Shown here piece after piece: positions 8,317 through 16,722 of a stretch of DNA of 40,872 nucleotides. A program made the translations under genes and the position numbers. The DNA lies in the NCBI GenBank assembly GCA_002350845.1, contig DEFL01000022.1:1-40872 (forward strand), in the 5' to 3' direction. Below the pieces are notes generated by a model. That model was given only the letters and a program-made list of their open reading frames with translations. It was not told where the DNA came from and did not search any database. Source of the stretch: Christensenella sp. UBA2853 (GTDB lineage Bacteria > Bacillota > Clostridia > Christensenellales > Aristaeellaceae). The first letter of the stretch is position 1. Every line of letters starts with the position of its first letter.

Positions 8317-9714
8317 TTATTCCCTTTTTCTCGCGCGCATGTCTCCGCCCAGGATCCCGCACACAACCCTCGCCGTGTACCGCCCGAGGCAGGCCCAGTG
8401 CGAGGAGATGCACATGACATCATCCGCGACGGACACATACGATCCAAACAGCATCTGGCAGAGTTCCCCGACCGGCACAAAGAATGTGCCGCACAGGAGC
8501 ACGCAAGGTTTCTGCAGCGCGCGGTATTCGCCCGCGTCCTCAAAGAGCACCGCGCCCGAGCGCAGGACGATTTCCCGGCCATTCGGGAACACCAGATGAC
8601 AGATTTCGCCGGCCTCCTCATAGCGGATGTCGGCTCCACAGATCGCGCTGAAGAATTCCGCCGGTGCGCACATCACTTCGGTCTCGGCCATTTCCCCGGT
8701 ATACACCGGGCAGAAATGCGGAAGGTCTGCTGGCACAAAGACGCGCACGTCCCCGGTGCCCGGGCGTCCGATCGGAATGCACGCATTCTTCCTGTACGCG
8801 AGGTGCGATCCCATGGAGATGAGCACCGTGTCCTCATCCCCGGAAATCGGTTTTTCTGTCTCCGTCAGCTGAATCTTCCCGTCCACCCTTGCGCAGCCGC
8901 TGTAGAGGCGGTCCCAGAAGACCTGCGCGCCGTACACCGGCTCGCGGTGGCCCATGGACGCGATTTCCCAGCTCAGGATCGGTGCCTGCTTTCCAGGGTA
9001 ATACAGGAAATTATCCTTCCCGAGGATGGACAGTTCCGGCAGCGCGTCCCCGCATCCGTTGACGTCCATCCAGATCTCCCGGTTCAGGTCATTCATGTGA
9101 TACCGGTTCTCATAGATATCCTTCGTTTCCGGCGTCAGTTTCCAGTTGATGTCCATTTCGCCCCGCATCTGGATGATCGGGAGCGCGCCGCAGGGCAGGT
9201 CCCCGTCCAGCACTTCCTCATCCGAGGGGCCGGTCGCAAACCCGGCGGCTGCGAGGACTTCCGGGTGCACCATGGAGAAGGCCAGGGTCATCTGATCGCC
9301 GTTGGACATGCCCTGCATATAGATCCGGGTTTCATCGATCGTATATTTCCGGCACAGAAGCCGGATCAGGTCCAGGAGGTACTGAATATCCCTGTCATCG
9401 CACGTCCAGCACTCGTAGTCCGGGGAATTCGGATAGACCACAATGCAGCCCTTCCGCTCAGCCATCTCATGCCAGACGGTCATCCCCGCCCAGCGCTTCC
9501 CGTCGTTCCCGCCCCCGTGCAGCTGGACCACCAGGGGGACTTTCTTTCCTTCTGCATAGCTCGCCGGGACATACTCGTACCAGACATTCTCCATGCCCTT
9601 CACGATTTCCCCTTTGACCTCCTGGAGACCGCGCAGTGGCGGGACCCGGTTCATGCTCTCAAAATTGACCAAGGACACCGCCTGGCGCCCCATCTTTCGA
9701 ATCATCGATTTCAT
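8317..9714 (-). CDS. CE1/PHB-depolymerase-like esterase with C-terminal copper-amine-oxidase-N-like domain
   Basis: A 465-residue protein. The N-terminal part (about 40-260) is an alpha/beta-hydrolase of the esterase/PHB-depolymerase/feruloyl-esterase type: oxyanion segment LHGGG (65-69), nucleophile elbow GMSNG with Ser137, candidate acid Asp188 (GEMDINW) and His256 (SMGHREPV). The C-terminal region (about 350-450), with FPNGREIVLRSGA and FVPVGELCQML, resembles the copper-amine-oxidase N-terminal-like domain usually found on secreted proteins. No signal peptide is visible, so the enzyme should act inside the cell, unusual for that domain. It is the last gene of the operon, 25 bases after the GH2 gene, so it may remove acyl groups from imported oligosaccharides; the substrate is unknown. 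AAGGA precedes the ATG. Confidence 0.8.
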   Translation of the reverse strand: MKSMIRKMGRQAVSLVNFESMNRVPPLRGLQEVKGEIVKGMENVWYEYVPASYAEGKKVPLVVQLHGGGNDGKRWAGMTVWHEMAERKGCIVVYPNSPDYECWTCDDRDIQYLLDLIRLLCRKYTIDETRIYMQGMSNGDQMTLAFSMVHPEVLAAAGFATGPSDEEVLDGDLPCGALPIIQMRGEMDINWKLTPETKDIYENRYHMNDLNREIWMDVNGCGDALPELSILGKDNFLYYPGKQAPILSWEIASMGHREPVYGAQVFWDRLYSGCARVDGKIQLTETEKPISGDEDTVLISMGSHLAYRKNACIPIGRPGTGDVRVFVPADLPHFCPVYTGEMAETEVMCAPAEFFSAICGADIRYEEAGEICHLVFPNGREIVLRSGAVLFEDAGEYRALQKPCVLLCGTFFVPVGELCQMLFGSYVSVADDVMCISSHWACLGRYTARVVCGILGGDMRARKRE

Positions 9715-9739
9715 GTGATTATCCTTTCCGTCCCGTCCG

Positions 9740-12145
9740 TCACTCCGCCGGGATCTCCACCGTCACGGGAGGCAGCCCTTTGCAAGAAGCCGTCACACGG
9801 ATGCAGCCCTTTTCCCTCGGTGCGCGGATGACGGCATAGGCCATGCCGTGGAACGTCGAGCGCTCCCCTGCGCGGTACAGCGCATGATCGCTCTGCAGAC
9901 CGTTGTCCATGCCCAGAAGTTCGCCGCCCTCGACCTGCAGCCGAATGGGCCGGTCGCCGTCCGGGACAACCTGGGAAGACGCATCCAGCAGCGCCATCTC
10001 CAGCTGGACGACGCTCCGCCCGTCGGCAGGGATGCTCGGGACATCCGCCGCGACACAGACCGACACGGCTTCCCCGATCGGCCGGATCACCTGGCGCGCG
10101 ATCTCATGGCCCTCAAGGTCCCGCCCGATCGCCACGATTTCATTCGCGCCTGACGGCACATCCCAGGCAAGGTGCAGGTCATTGGTGGTAATGGGCGAAA
10201 GCGGGTGGTCAAAGTGCGGCCACTCCTTCGTCATGCCCTGATTCGGGAACTCATACGCCTTGACGCCGTAGCTGACACCGTCGACCAGAAGTTCCACCGT
10301 GGGACAGTTGGTATAGGCCACGACCGGATAGATGACGCCCTTTTCCAGAGGCAGGTTCAGGTGCGGGAACACATGCAGGACCGGGACATCGCTGCGCCAG
10401 ACGGACTGATAGAAGTAATAGCCGTCCTTGGGATAGCCGCAGGTGTCCAGCACGCCGGCTCCGGCTCCCTTGTCCGGCCAGAAGCATTCGCCGAGGTAAT
10501 CGATGCCGGTCCACATGAAGCTGCCCATAACATAGGGACGCGTGCGGATAAACTTCCAGAGCTTTTCCGCCTTGAGGGACTTGGCATAGTAGGGCGTCCG
10601 TCCCCACACGCTCTGGGGCGTTTTCAGGCGGTAATCCCCGCGCGCGCCGTTGACTGAGATATCCTCCGTGCCCAGCAGCAGCCAGTCGGGATGTTCGATC
10701 TTTTCCTCCTCGTAGAAGGTTTCCGTGCGCTCGCGCCAGCGGTCGGTATAGTTGACGCCGACAATATCCAGCTGCTCGAGGAATTCGGTATACGCGGGCA
10801 CCGGCTCGGCCTTCACCATATCACAGGCCTGGGTGATCGGTCTTGTGCTGTCCAGGCTGTGGCAGAGGCCGGCCAGCATGCGGGCATACTTCCAGCCGTC
10901 CTGAACGACCTGCTCCCGCACTTCGTTGCCGATCGACCACATCACGATCGACGGATGGTTGCGGTCCCGCTCGACCATATCGGTCAGGTCCTGGCGCGCA
11001 CAGGTGTCGAACCACTCGGAATAGCCGCGGCTTTCATGCGTATTGGAGCCAAACTCCTTGCCCTTCATGGTATGCCATTCGTCAAACGCTTCATCCATCA
11101 CGCAGAAGCCCATTTCATCCGCGAGGTCCAGAAGCGCCGGGTCCGGCGGGTTATGGCTCATGCGCAGTGCATTGCAGCCCATGGCCTTCAGTTTTTCCAA
11201 TCTCCGCTTCCAGACTTCTCTGGGCACCGCCGCCCCGACGCACCCGCCGTCATGGTGGAGGCACACGCCGCGCAGGATCACCTTGCGTCCGTTGAGGGAA
11301 AAGCCGTTTTTGTTGTCAAAGGCCAGCGTGCGGATGCCAAACGGCGTCACGACTTCATCGGTCAGGGTGTCCCCGTCGTACACCCGGGTGACCGCCTGAT
11401 ACAGGCAGGGCGTCTCAAGGTCCCAGATGAGGGGGCTCTTCACTTTCAGGACCTGCACCGCCGTATGCGCAGGCAGGGAAGGCAGGAGCACGCGGCCGCT
11501 CGCCGCCGCCTCGCCGTCCGGGGAGAGCAGTACCGTTTCCACGCAGAGATGCCCGGCCGCCTCCCCGCCCCGCACATCCGTGCGGACTTCGACAACTGCC
11601 TCTTCCCCGGAAATGACCGGGGTGGTCACCTGCACGCCGTACGTTCGCACATGCAGTTTCTGCCGCCGCGTAAGGAATACATCGCGCGTAATGCCGCTCC
11701 CGGTATACCATCTCGACCCCGGCTGATGGCTGTTGTCCACGCGCACGAGAACTTCGTTCTCCCCCTCGCGGACCAATGCCGTGATGTCGAGTTCAAACCC
11801 GGTATACCCGTACGCATGCCCGCCGGCCCACGTTCCGTTGACCCACACATCCGAGTGCATATACACGCCGTCAAACTGAAGAAGGATCTCATCCTTCCCT
11901 TTTTCTGCAAGGCAGAATGCCTTTTTGTACCAGCCGATGCCACAGCGCGCATACCCGCCCGAACCGCAGCTCGGGGCATGCTCGTCCACCGGGTAATCGC
12001 AGCTCCAGTCATGGGGCAGCTGGACCCTTCTCCACTGTGCCCCTGCATCCGGCTTCTCCCGCTCATCCGTCAGGGCAAACATCCAGTCAAAGCCAAAGAA
12101 CACCCTGCTTCGCGGAGAGGTCACCTTTTCAAACACTGTTTCCAT
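9740..12145 (-). CDS. Glycoside hydrolase family 2, beta-galactosidase-like
   Basis: An 801-residue GH2 enzyme without signal peptide, so cytoplasmic. Domains in order: N-terminal sugar-binding beta-sandwich (about 10-165, with LPHDWS and SRWYTGSGI), Ig-like domain (about 170-275), TIM barrel (about 280-580), then two beta domains of the DUF4982 and Ig-like (IPADGRSVVQLE) type. The acid/base is Glu408 in WSIGNEV and the nucleophile probably Glu494 in LLLGTED. GH2 covers beta-galactosidase, beta-glucuronidase, beta-mannosidase and others; the DUF4982 layout favours a beta-galactosidase-like enzyme, but specificity is open. AAAGGAG lies seven bases before the ATG, directly after a terminator-like hairpin. 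It probably hydrolyses the sugar brought in by the upstream transporter genes. Confidence 0.92.
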   Translation of the reverse strand: METVFEKVTSPRSRVFFGFDWMFALTDEREKPDAGAQWRRVQLPHDWSCDYPVDEHAPSCGSGGYARCGIGWYKKAFCLAEKGKDEILLQFDGVYMHSDVWVNGTWAGGHAYGYTGFELDITALVREGENEVLVRVDNSHQPGSRWYTGSGITRDVFLTRRQKLHVRTYGVQVTTPVISGEEAVVEVRTDVRGGEAAGHLCVETVLLSPDGEAAASGRVLLPSLPAHTAVQVLKVKSPLIWDLETPCLYQAVTRVYDGDTLTDEVVTPFGIRTLAFDNKNGFSLNGRKVILRGVCLHHDGGCVGAAVPREVWKRRLEKLKAMGCNALRMSHNPPDPALLDLADEMGFCVMDEAFDEWHTMKGKEFGSNTHESRGYSEWFDTCARQDLTDMVERDRNHPSIVMWSIGNEVREQVVQDGWKYARMLAGLCHSLDSTRPITQACDMVKAEPVPAYTEFLEQLDIVGVNYTDRWRERTETFYEEEKIEHPDWLLLGTEDISVNGARGDYRLKTPQSVWGRTPYYAKSLKAEKLWKFIRTRPYVMGSFMWTGIDYLGECFWPDKGAGAGVLDTCGYPKDGYYFYQSVWRSDVPVLHVFPHLNLPLEKGVIYPVVAYTNCPTVELLVDGVSYGVKAYEFPNQGMTKEWPHFDHPLSPITTNDLHLAWDVPSGANEIVAIGRDLEGHEIARQVIRPIGEAVSVCVAADVPSIPADGRSVVQLEMALLDASSQVVPDGDRPIRLQVEGGELLGMDNGLQSDHALYRAGERSTFHGMAYAVIRAPREKGCIRVTASCKGLPPVTVEIPAE

Positions 12146-12159
12146 GCGCTTTCTCCTTT

Positions 12160-12189
12160 AAAAACAGGGAGCAGGCAGCGCCTGCTCCC
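12160..12189 (-). terminator. Internal terminator/attenuator between binding-protein and GH2 genes
   Basis: On the minus strand GGGAGCAGGC, a three-base loop and GCCTGCTCCC (12167-12189) are followed by TGTTTTT, and the GH2 ribosome site AAAGGAG starts immediately after. It has the form of an intrinsic terminator inside an operon, which would let the binding protein be made in excess over the enzymes. Confidence 0.75.
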
Positions 12190-12219
12190 CGAGTCAGTCA
12201 GGTTCCGGTTTCAAACGCC

Positions 12220-13761
12220 TCAGCGGGTCTGATACCATGCCTCATACTGGCGGTAGAATTCATCGTAGACTTCCTGCATGCCGGCATCATAAATGCGGCT
12301 GAGCATTTCGTCAATGGTCTTGTCCACATCGTCCACAAGTCCCAGCTGGAGCATGCCGATATATTCGCCCAGCACGCTGTTGACAGCGGACACATACTCG
12401 CTGATCTCGGAATCGTCAAACACGAACGTCACGGTGGGATTGCTCTTTACGCGCTCGGCCCAGGAATCGGTGATGACCAGTTCGCGCTCAGGCGTGCCGG
12501 ACTCGGTGAGGTTGCCGTTCTTGACAGCCCAGGACACGGAGACAGACAGCGGCGGATAGTCGCCGTTCTTTTCAAGCTTGGTGTATTCGCCGGTCGCGTT
12601 GTTGATGGAATAGTGCACGCCTTCCACACCCAGAAGAAGCAGGCGGTTGAGGTAGGTGTCATACTTGATCAGGTCCAGCACCATGGCGGCGCGCTCAGGA
12701 TTGCGGCTGGCGGCGGCGATGGCCATGTCGTTGTTGGAATAGGCTTCGGCGCTGACAAAGGTATCCTTGGTCAGGTCATAGGCCATGCAGCGGACGCCTT
12801 CATTCTTTTCGGCGGACTTCATGTAGGTGAACACGGAGGCGTTCCAGGCGATCGCGGCACCCTGGAGGGCGGCGAAGGCGTCGTCGTCGGAGATGGTGTT
12901 GGTCAGCGCGCTGCGGCTCCAGCATCCGGCGTCGGCGAGCTTCTTCATGTCCTTGCAGAATTCACGGAACTCGGGATATTCATACGTAAGCTTCAGGTCG
13001 TCCTTGGTGGGGAGGGTTTCGCCGTCAAACTTGAACAGCATGCTGATGCTGCCGTCCTGCAGGCCGTAGAAGCCGTCAAAGCGCTGGCGGTAGATATCCC
13101 ACAGTTCAGGGTTGCTGCCCGAGGCGGCCATGGCATAGATGCCGCTTTCCGGGGTTTCCTTTTCGGCGATGGTCACCATGTAGTTCATGAAGTCATCCCA
13201 GTTTTCCAGGGAGGTGATGCCGTGCTTTTCGGCCAGGTCCTGACGGATGGCGACAATCTTGCCCATGGGGGAAGCGACGTTGGAGGGAACCGCGATGGTG
13301 TTGCCGCTCAGCGTCGTCTCATCCCAGCTGATGGGTGCCTGATACTGCGCGCTCAGGGGCATATAGTCCTTCACGAAGTCTTCGGTCAGGGTGTAGAAGC
13401 TGCCCTTGGCGGCCTCGGTGTACATATAGCACCAGGGGGCCGTGAAGATCAGGTCGACCTGATCGCCGCTGGTGAGCACCAGGGGATACATGGTCTGATA
13501 GTCGCTCCAGCTCATGAACTGTGTGGAGAGGCGGGTGTTGAAGGGCTTGAGGTAGTCATTGACCAGCTCTTCAATCTGGGCCCAGTCATTGGGCTTGTCG
13601 CCGATGAGGTACATGTAGACGGTGTATTCCTTACTCAGGTCGGTTTTGGCATAGGTTTCCGGTGTGCCGGTGATCTGCACATCCGGTTCGAGCTCGGCCA
13701 GGGCCGGGAACACGGACAGGAGCAGGCACAGGGAAAGCAGCACAGACAGCCATTTCTTCAT
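12220..13761 (-). CDS. Extracellular carbohydrate-binding protein of an ABC importer
   Basis: A 513-residue solute-binding protein of the large LplA/LipO type that pairs with LplB/YtcP permeases. The N-terminal signal peptide (MKKW, leucine-rich core, PALA/E, cut near residue 22) has no lipobox cysteine at the cleavage site, odd for a Gram-positive binding protein, which would normally be lipid-anchored. The body shows the usual sequence: substrate-binding lobe, WDDFMNYMVTIAEK helix, and a C-terminal region like DUF3502 (from about 420). AGGAGG lies nine bases before ATG. A small hairpin (13790-13803) separates it from the permease gene. The ligand is probably an oligosaccharide. Confidence 0.92.
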   Translation of the reverse strand: MKKWLSVLLSLCLLLSVFPALAELEPDVQITGTPETYAKTDLSKEYTVYMYLIGDKPNDWAQIEELVNDYLKPFNTRLSTQFMSWSDYQTMYPLVLTSGDQVDLIFTAPWCYMYTEAAKGSFYTLTEDFVKDYMPLSAQYQAPISWDETTLSGNTIAVPSNVASPMGKIVAIRQDLAEKHGITSLENWDDFMNYMVTIAEKETPESGIYAMAASGSNPELWDIYRQRFDGFYGLQDGSISMLFKFDGETLPTKDDLKLTYEYPEFREFCKDMKKLADAGCWSRSALTNTISDDDAFAALQGAAIAWNASVFTYMKSAEKNEGVRCMAYDLTKDTFVSAEAYSNNDMAIAAASRNPERAAMVLDLIKYDTYLNRLLLLGVEGVHYSINNATGEYTKLEKNGDYPPLSVSVSWAVKNGNLTESGTPERELVITDSWAERVKSNPTVTFVFDDSEISEYVSAVNSVLGEYIGMLQLGLVDDVDKTIDEMLSRIYDAGMQEVYDEFYRQYEAWYQTR

Positions 13762-13817
13762 AAAAGGGTTCCTCCTAACTCTATTTTCAGGACACTTCTG
13801 TCCCGGGATGCGGTGGA

Positions 13818-14738
13818 TCAGCCCTTGACAGCGCCGATGGTCAGGCCCTTGACGAAGTAGCGCTGGACAAAGGGATAGAGGAGAACGATCGGGCCCGTGG
13901 CCACGATGGTCATGGCCATTTTCATGCCTTCGAGCGGCACGGAGGGCAGATCGATGCCGGATTTTTCCGCGACGATCTTCATGGCCGCGGCGCTCCCCAG
14001 CATGCGCTGGAGGTAGTACTGGAGGTTATACCGGGTTTCATCGGTCATAAAGAGCATGCAGTTGTACCAGTCATTCCAGAAGGCCAGCGCTGCAAAGAGC
14101 GAGAGCGTCGCGATGAGCGGCTTGCACAGGGGAATGATGAGTTTCAGGTAGATCGTAAAGTCGTTGGCCCCGTCGATCTTCGCCGATTCCGTGATGGCCG
14201 CCGGAATGCCGCCGATAAAGGACTTGGCGATGATCGTATTCCACACGGAGAACATCATGGGGAGGATCAGGGCGTAATAGTGATTCTTAAACGCGAGGTA
14301 CCGCGTGCACATCATGTACCACGGGACCAGGCCGCCGGAAAAGAGCGTGGTAAAGAAGAAGAAAAACGAGAAGAAGTTGCGGTACGGGAAATCGCGCCGG
14401 GACAGTACATAGCCGGTCATGGTGGCGAGCCACACCGACAGGAACGTGCCGATCACCGTCACCATGATGGTATTCCCGTAGGCCCTCAGCACGCTCTCCG
14501 GGTTTTTCAGGCACAGGGCATAGCTCTGCAGGGAAAACTCGGTGGGAATGAGCGGATAGCCGTTGCGGATAAGCGATGCCTCGGGTGTAATGGAGGCGAC
14601 GATGATCAGGTAAAAGGGAAACAGGCACATGAGGGCAAAGAGACCGATGAACACATAGCCGAGGATATTGATCGCGATGGCGTCGCGTGTCCAGATGCGC
14701 CGGTTGAGCCGTTTGGGATGAACTGCATGCATCGACAT
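13818..14738 (-). CDS. Carbohydrate ABC transporter permease, YtcP/LplC type
   Basis: A 306-residue inner-membrane permease with about six hydrophobic segments. The cytoplasmic EAA loop reads AAITESAKIDGANDFTIYLK...IPL (about 190-214), which docks the ATPase. The end, FVQRYFVKGLTIGAVKG, is the hallmark of this family. The start at 14738 has GGGAGG seven bases upstream; a longer frame reading into the upstream gene is spurious. It is 16 bases after the partner permease gene. No ATPase gene is in the operon, so a shared MsmX-type ATPase encoded elsewhere is likely. Confidence 0.94.
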   Translation of the reverse strand: MSMHAVHPKRLNRRIWTRDAIAINILGYVFIGLFALMCLFPFYLIIVASITPEASLIRNGYPLIPTEFSLQSYALCLKNPESVLRAYGNTIMVTVIGTFLSVWLATMTGYVLSRRDFPYRNFFSFFFFFTTLFSGGLVPWYMMCTRYLAFKNHYYALILPMMFSVWNTIIAKSFIGGIPAAITESAKIDGANDFTIYLKLIIPLCKPLIATLSLFAALAFWNDWYNCMLFMTDETRYNLQYYLQRMLGSAAAMKIVAEKSGIDLPSVPLEGMKMAMTIVATGPIVLLYPFVQRYFVKGLTIGAVKG

Positions 14739-14754
14739 GACTCTGCCTCCCTTC

Positions 14755-15714
14755 TCAGTACAGTGCGTAGTCGGGCTGGACGCGCTTGACCAGCCAGTTG
14801 GCGAGGTTGATGGTGATAAAGCACAGGACGCTCTGGTAGAGGCCCACCGCGGCGGAAACGCCGATATTGCCGTCATTGATGAGGAGCTTGAAGACATAGG
14901 TGTCAATGATCTCCGTGGCCGGCTGGAGGAGCGCAGAGCTCTTGACCGTCTGATAGAACAGTCCGAAGTCCCCGCGGAAAATGTTGCCGATGGCCAGGAG
15001 CACCAGGATCATCATGGTGGGAACCAGGGACGGGATTGTGATATAGCGGATGCGCTGCCAGGCATTGGTGCCGTCGATGGTGGCCGCCTCAAACATTTCC
15101 TGGTCCAGGCCCGTAATGGCGGCGAGGTACACGACCGAGCCGTACCCGGTGCCCTTCCAGAGTTTGAGGAGAATAATGACAAAGGGCCATGCGCCGGGCG
15201 AATTGTACAGATCAAACGGGGTTCCGCCCAGTGCCCGCACGATATGGTTAAAGACGCCGCGCTCATAGTTGAAGATGTTGTACATGATGGCGCCCGCGAC
15301 CACCCAGGAGATAAAGTACGGCAGGAACATGAACGTCTGGCTCAGCTTCTTGAAGCGCTTGCTCACCAGTTCATTGAGGAGGATCGCGCTTCCCATTTCA
15401 AACAGCACACCCAGAACAATGAAGGCGAGGTTATACAATATGGTATTCCTCGTCGCCATGCCCAGTTTTCCCGCGACCATCAGGAACCGGAAGTTCTTCA
15501 GGCCGTTCCAGGGTGAAAAGTAGATGCCGCCCGCATGCTGGTATTTTTTGAAGGCCAGCACAATGCCGGTCATCGGCACATAGCTGAAAATGATTACGTA
15601 GATCACGGCCGGAAGCAGCATCACAAACAGCAGCCAGTGCTTGCGCAGGTTATGGGCCAGCGATGCCTTTTTATGGACCCGGGTGAGAGATGAATCCTTC
15701 CGCAACCACGACAC
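14755..15714 (-). CDS. Carbohydrate ABC transporter permease, LplB type
   Basis: A permease of up to 319 residues with six hydrophobic segments; the first begins at about residue 28 (LLFVMLLPAVIYVIIFSYVPM). The EAA loop is LDQEMFEAATIDGTNAWQRIRYITIP (about 205-232). It is the first gene of the operon. GTG at 15714 gives the longest product, but GAGGGG abuts it; TTG at 15705 has the same purine run at a better eight to nine bases, so the true start may be there. It works with the YtcP-type permease and the binding protein, and is divergent from the response regulator gene. Confidence 0.92.
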   Translation of the reverse strand: MSWLRKDSSLTRVHKKASLAHNLRKHWLLFVMLLPAVIYVIIFSYVPMTGIVLAFKKYQHAGGIYFSPWNGLKNFRFLMVAGKLGMATRNTILYNLAFIVLGVLFEMGSAILLNELVSKRFKKLSQTFMFLPYFISWVVAGAIMYNIFNYERGVFNHIVRALGGTPFDLYNSPGAWPFVIILLKLWKGTGYGSVVYLAAITGLDQEMFEAATIDGTNAWQRIRYITIPSLVPTMMILVLLAIGNIFRGDFGLFYQTVKSSALLQPATEIIDTYVFKLLINDGNIGVSAAVGLYQSVLCFITINLANWLVKRVQPDYALY

Positions 15715-15777
15715 CCCCTCGGTTTTCTCTTTGGACTATTGGTTTTCTGTTGTGTTTCCTGTCTTTTTGTCCTTTTC

Positions 15778-15837
15778 AATATAGCATTGCCGCTCATCAC
15801 CGAAAAGAAGAAAAAACCAAGAATCCGGAAACAAATT
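15778..15837 (-). promoter_or_regulatory. Predicted promoter and shared regulatory element of the transport operon
   Basis: On the minus strand a TATATT -10 candidate (15778-15783) lies 26 bases downstream of a 28-bp element (15810-15837) containing CCGGATTCTTGGTTTTTTC. The same element stands at exactly the same distance from TAGAAT upstream of the carboxylesterase gene (20169-20228). The -35 region is poor, as expected for an activator-dependent promoter. Confidence 0.6.
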
Positions 15838-15930
15838 GACGGTTTTGTCCATTTCTTCTTTTCTGCCCCCGTTTTTTGCGGTATAGTACCTGTATCCAAA
15901 AGAACACATGAGCCACACAGGAGTAGAATC

Positions 15931-16722
15931 ATGCAGCTGCTGTTTTGTGAAGATGAATACCTGACCCGCATCGGCGTGATGCAGACCATCCCCTGGGAGG
16001 AGATCGGGATCACCCATGTGGACTGCGCCAAAAACGGCCAGGAAGGGATGGAGATGCTCGCCACCCATCCGGATATCCTTCTGACGGATATCCGCATGCC
16101 CTTTGTGTCCGGGCTGGACATTGCCAGCCGCCTCAAGGAAATGGACCCGTACAGTGAAGTGATCATCATGAGCAGCTACTCGGACAAGGAATACCTGAAA
16201 AAGGCGATTACCCTGTCGACGGTTGCCTATATTGAAAAGCCGCTGGACCTCCAGGAACTGCGGTCGGCTCTCGAAAGCGCGGTCGCCCGCCGCCGTCAGA
16301 ACCTCCGCGTGCAGGCCTGGGAGGCGCAGCAGTCTCCGGCAGAGCACTTTGCCTGTCTCCCCGACCCGGACTCCCCCGCCTTTTCCCAGGCCACGCGCAT
16401 TGTGCTCAGAGAAATCCGCGACCGGTATGCGGATCTGAATCTCTCCGTGGATGCGCTCGCCGAGTCCGTCCATTTCAGTCCGGTGTACCTGGGCGCGACC
16501 TTCCGCGAGGAAACCGGCATCCACATCCGCTCCCTCATCACCTCCGTGCGCATTGAGGCGGCGTGCCGGCTGCTTCGGGAAACCAATCTCCCCATTACCG
16601 AGGTCGCGCGTCAGTCCGGCTTTAACAGCGCCAATTACTTTGCCAAACAGTTCCGTGCCATCCAGCACATGCAGCCCAATGAGTACCGCAACGGCCGGCG
16701 GCGAAAGGAGGGAGACGTGTGA
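15931..16722 (+). CDS. Response regulator, CheY plus AraC-type helix-turn-helix (YesN type)
   Basis: A 263-residue transcription regulator. The receiver domain (1-120) has the acidic pair near EDE (7-9), phosphoacceptor Asp53 in LLTDIRMP and Lys103 in YIEKPLD. The AraC DNA-binding domain (about 165-258) shows NLSVDALAESVHFSPVYLGATFREETG and the second helix pair ITEVARQSGFNSANYFAKQFR. The spacer between them is short, as in minimal YesN-like regulators. AGGAG lies seven bases before ATG 15931; the long upstream extension of the frame is not credible. It overlaps the kinase gene and probably activates the divergent transport operon. Confidence 0.94.
   Translation: MQLLFCEDEYLTRIGVMQTIPWEEIGITHVDCAKNGQEGMEMLATHPDILLTDIRMPFVSGLDIASRLKEMDPYSEVIIMSSYSDKEYLKKAITLSTVAYIEKPLDLQELRSALESAVARRRQNLRVQAWEAQQSPAEHFACLPDPDSPAFSQATRIVLREIRDRYADLNLSVDALAESVHFSPVYLGATFREETGIHIRSLITSVRIEAACRLLRETNLPITEVARQSGFNSANYFAKQFRAIQHMQPNEYRNGRRRKEGDV

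Noticed and set aside
8287..12232. Long plus-strand frames of 513-514 residues opposite the esterase and GH2 genes
   Set aside because: Compositionally biased (His/Arg/Pro-rich) shadows of the minus-strand genes without motifs.
11917..13860. Plus-strand frame of 647 residues opposite the binding-protein gene
   Set aside because: The minus-strand binding protein has a signal peptide and family features; the antisense frame does not.
14739..14906. N-terminal extension of the YtcP-type permease into the upstream gene
   Set aside because: The extension is Ser/Thr-rich translation of the other permease gene; a ribosome site supports the start at 14738.
15739..15930. N-terminal extension of the response regulator with a hydrophobic start
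   Set aside because: It covers the divergent promoter region, and AGGAG precedes the ATG at 15931 where the receiver domain begins.
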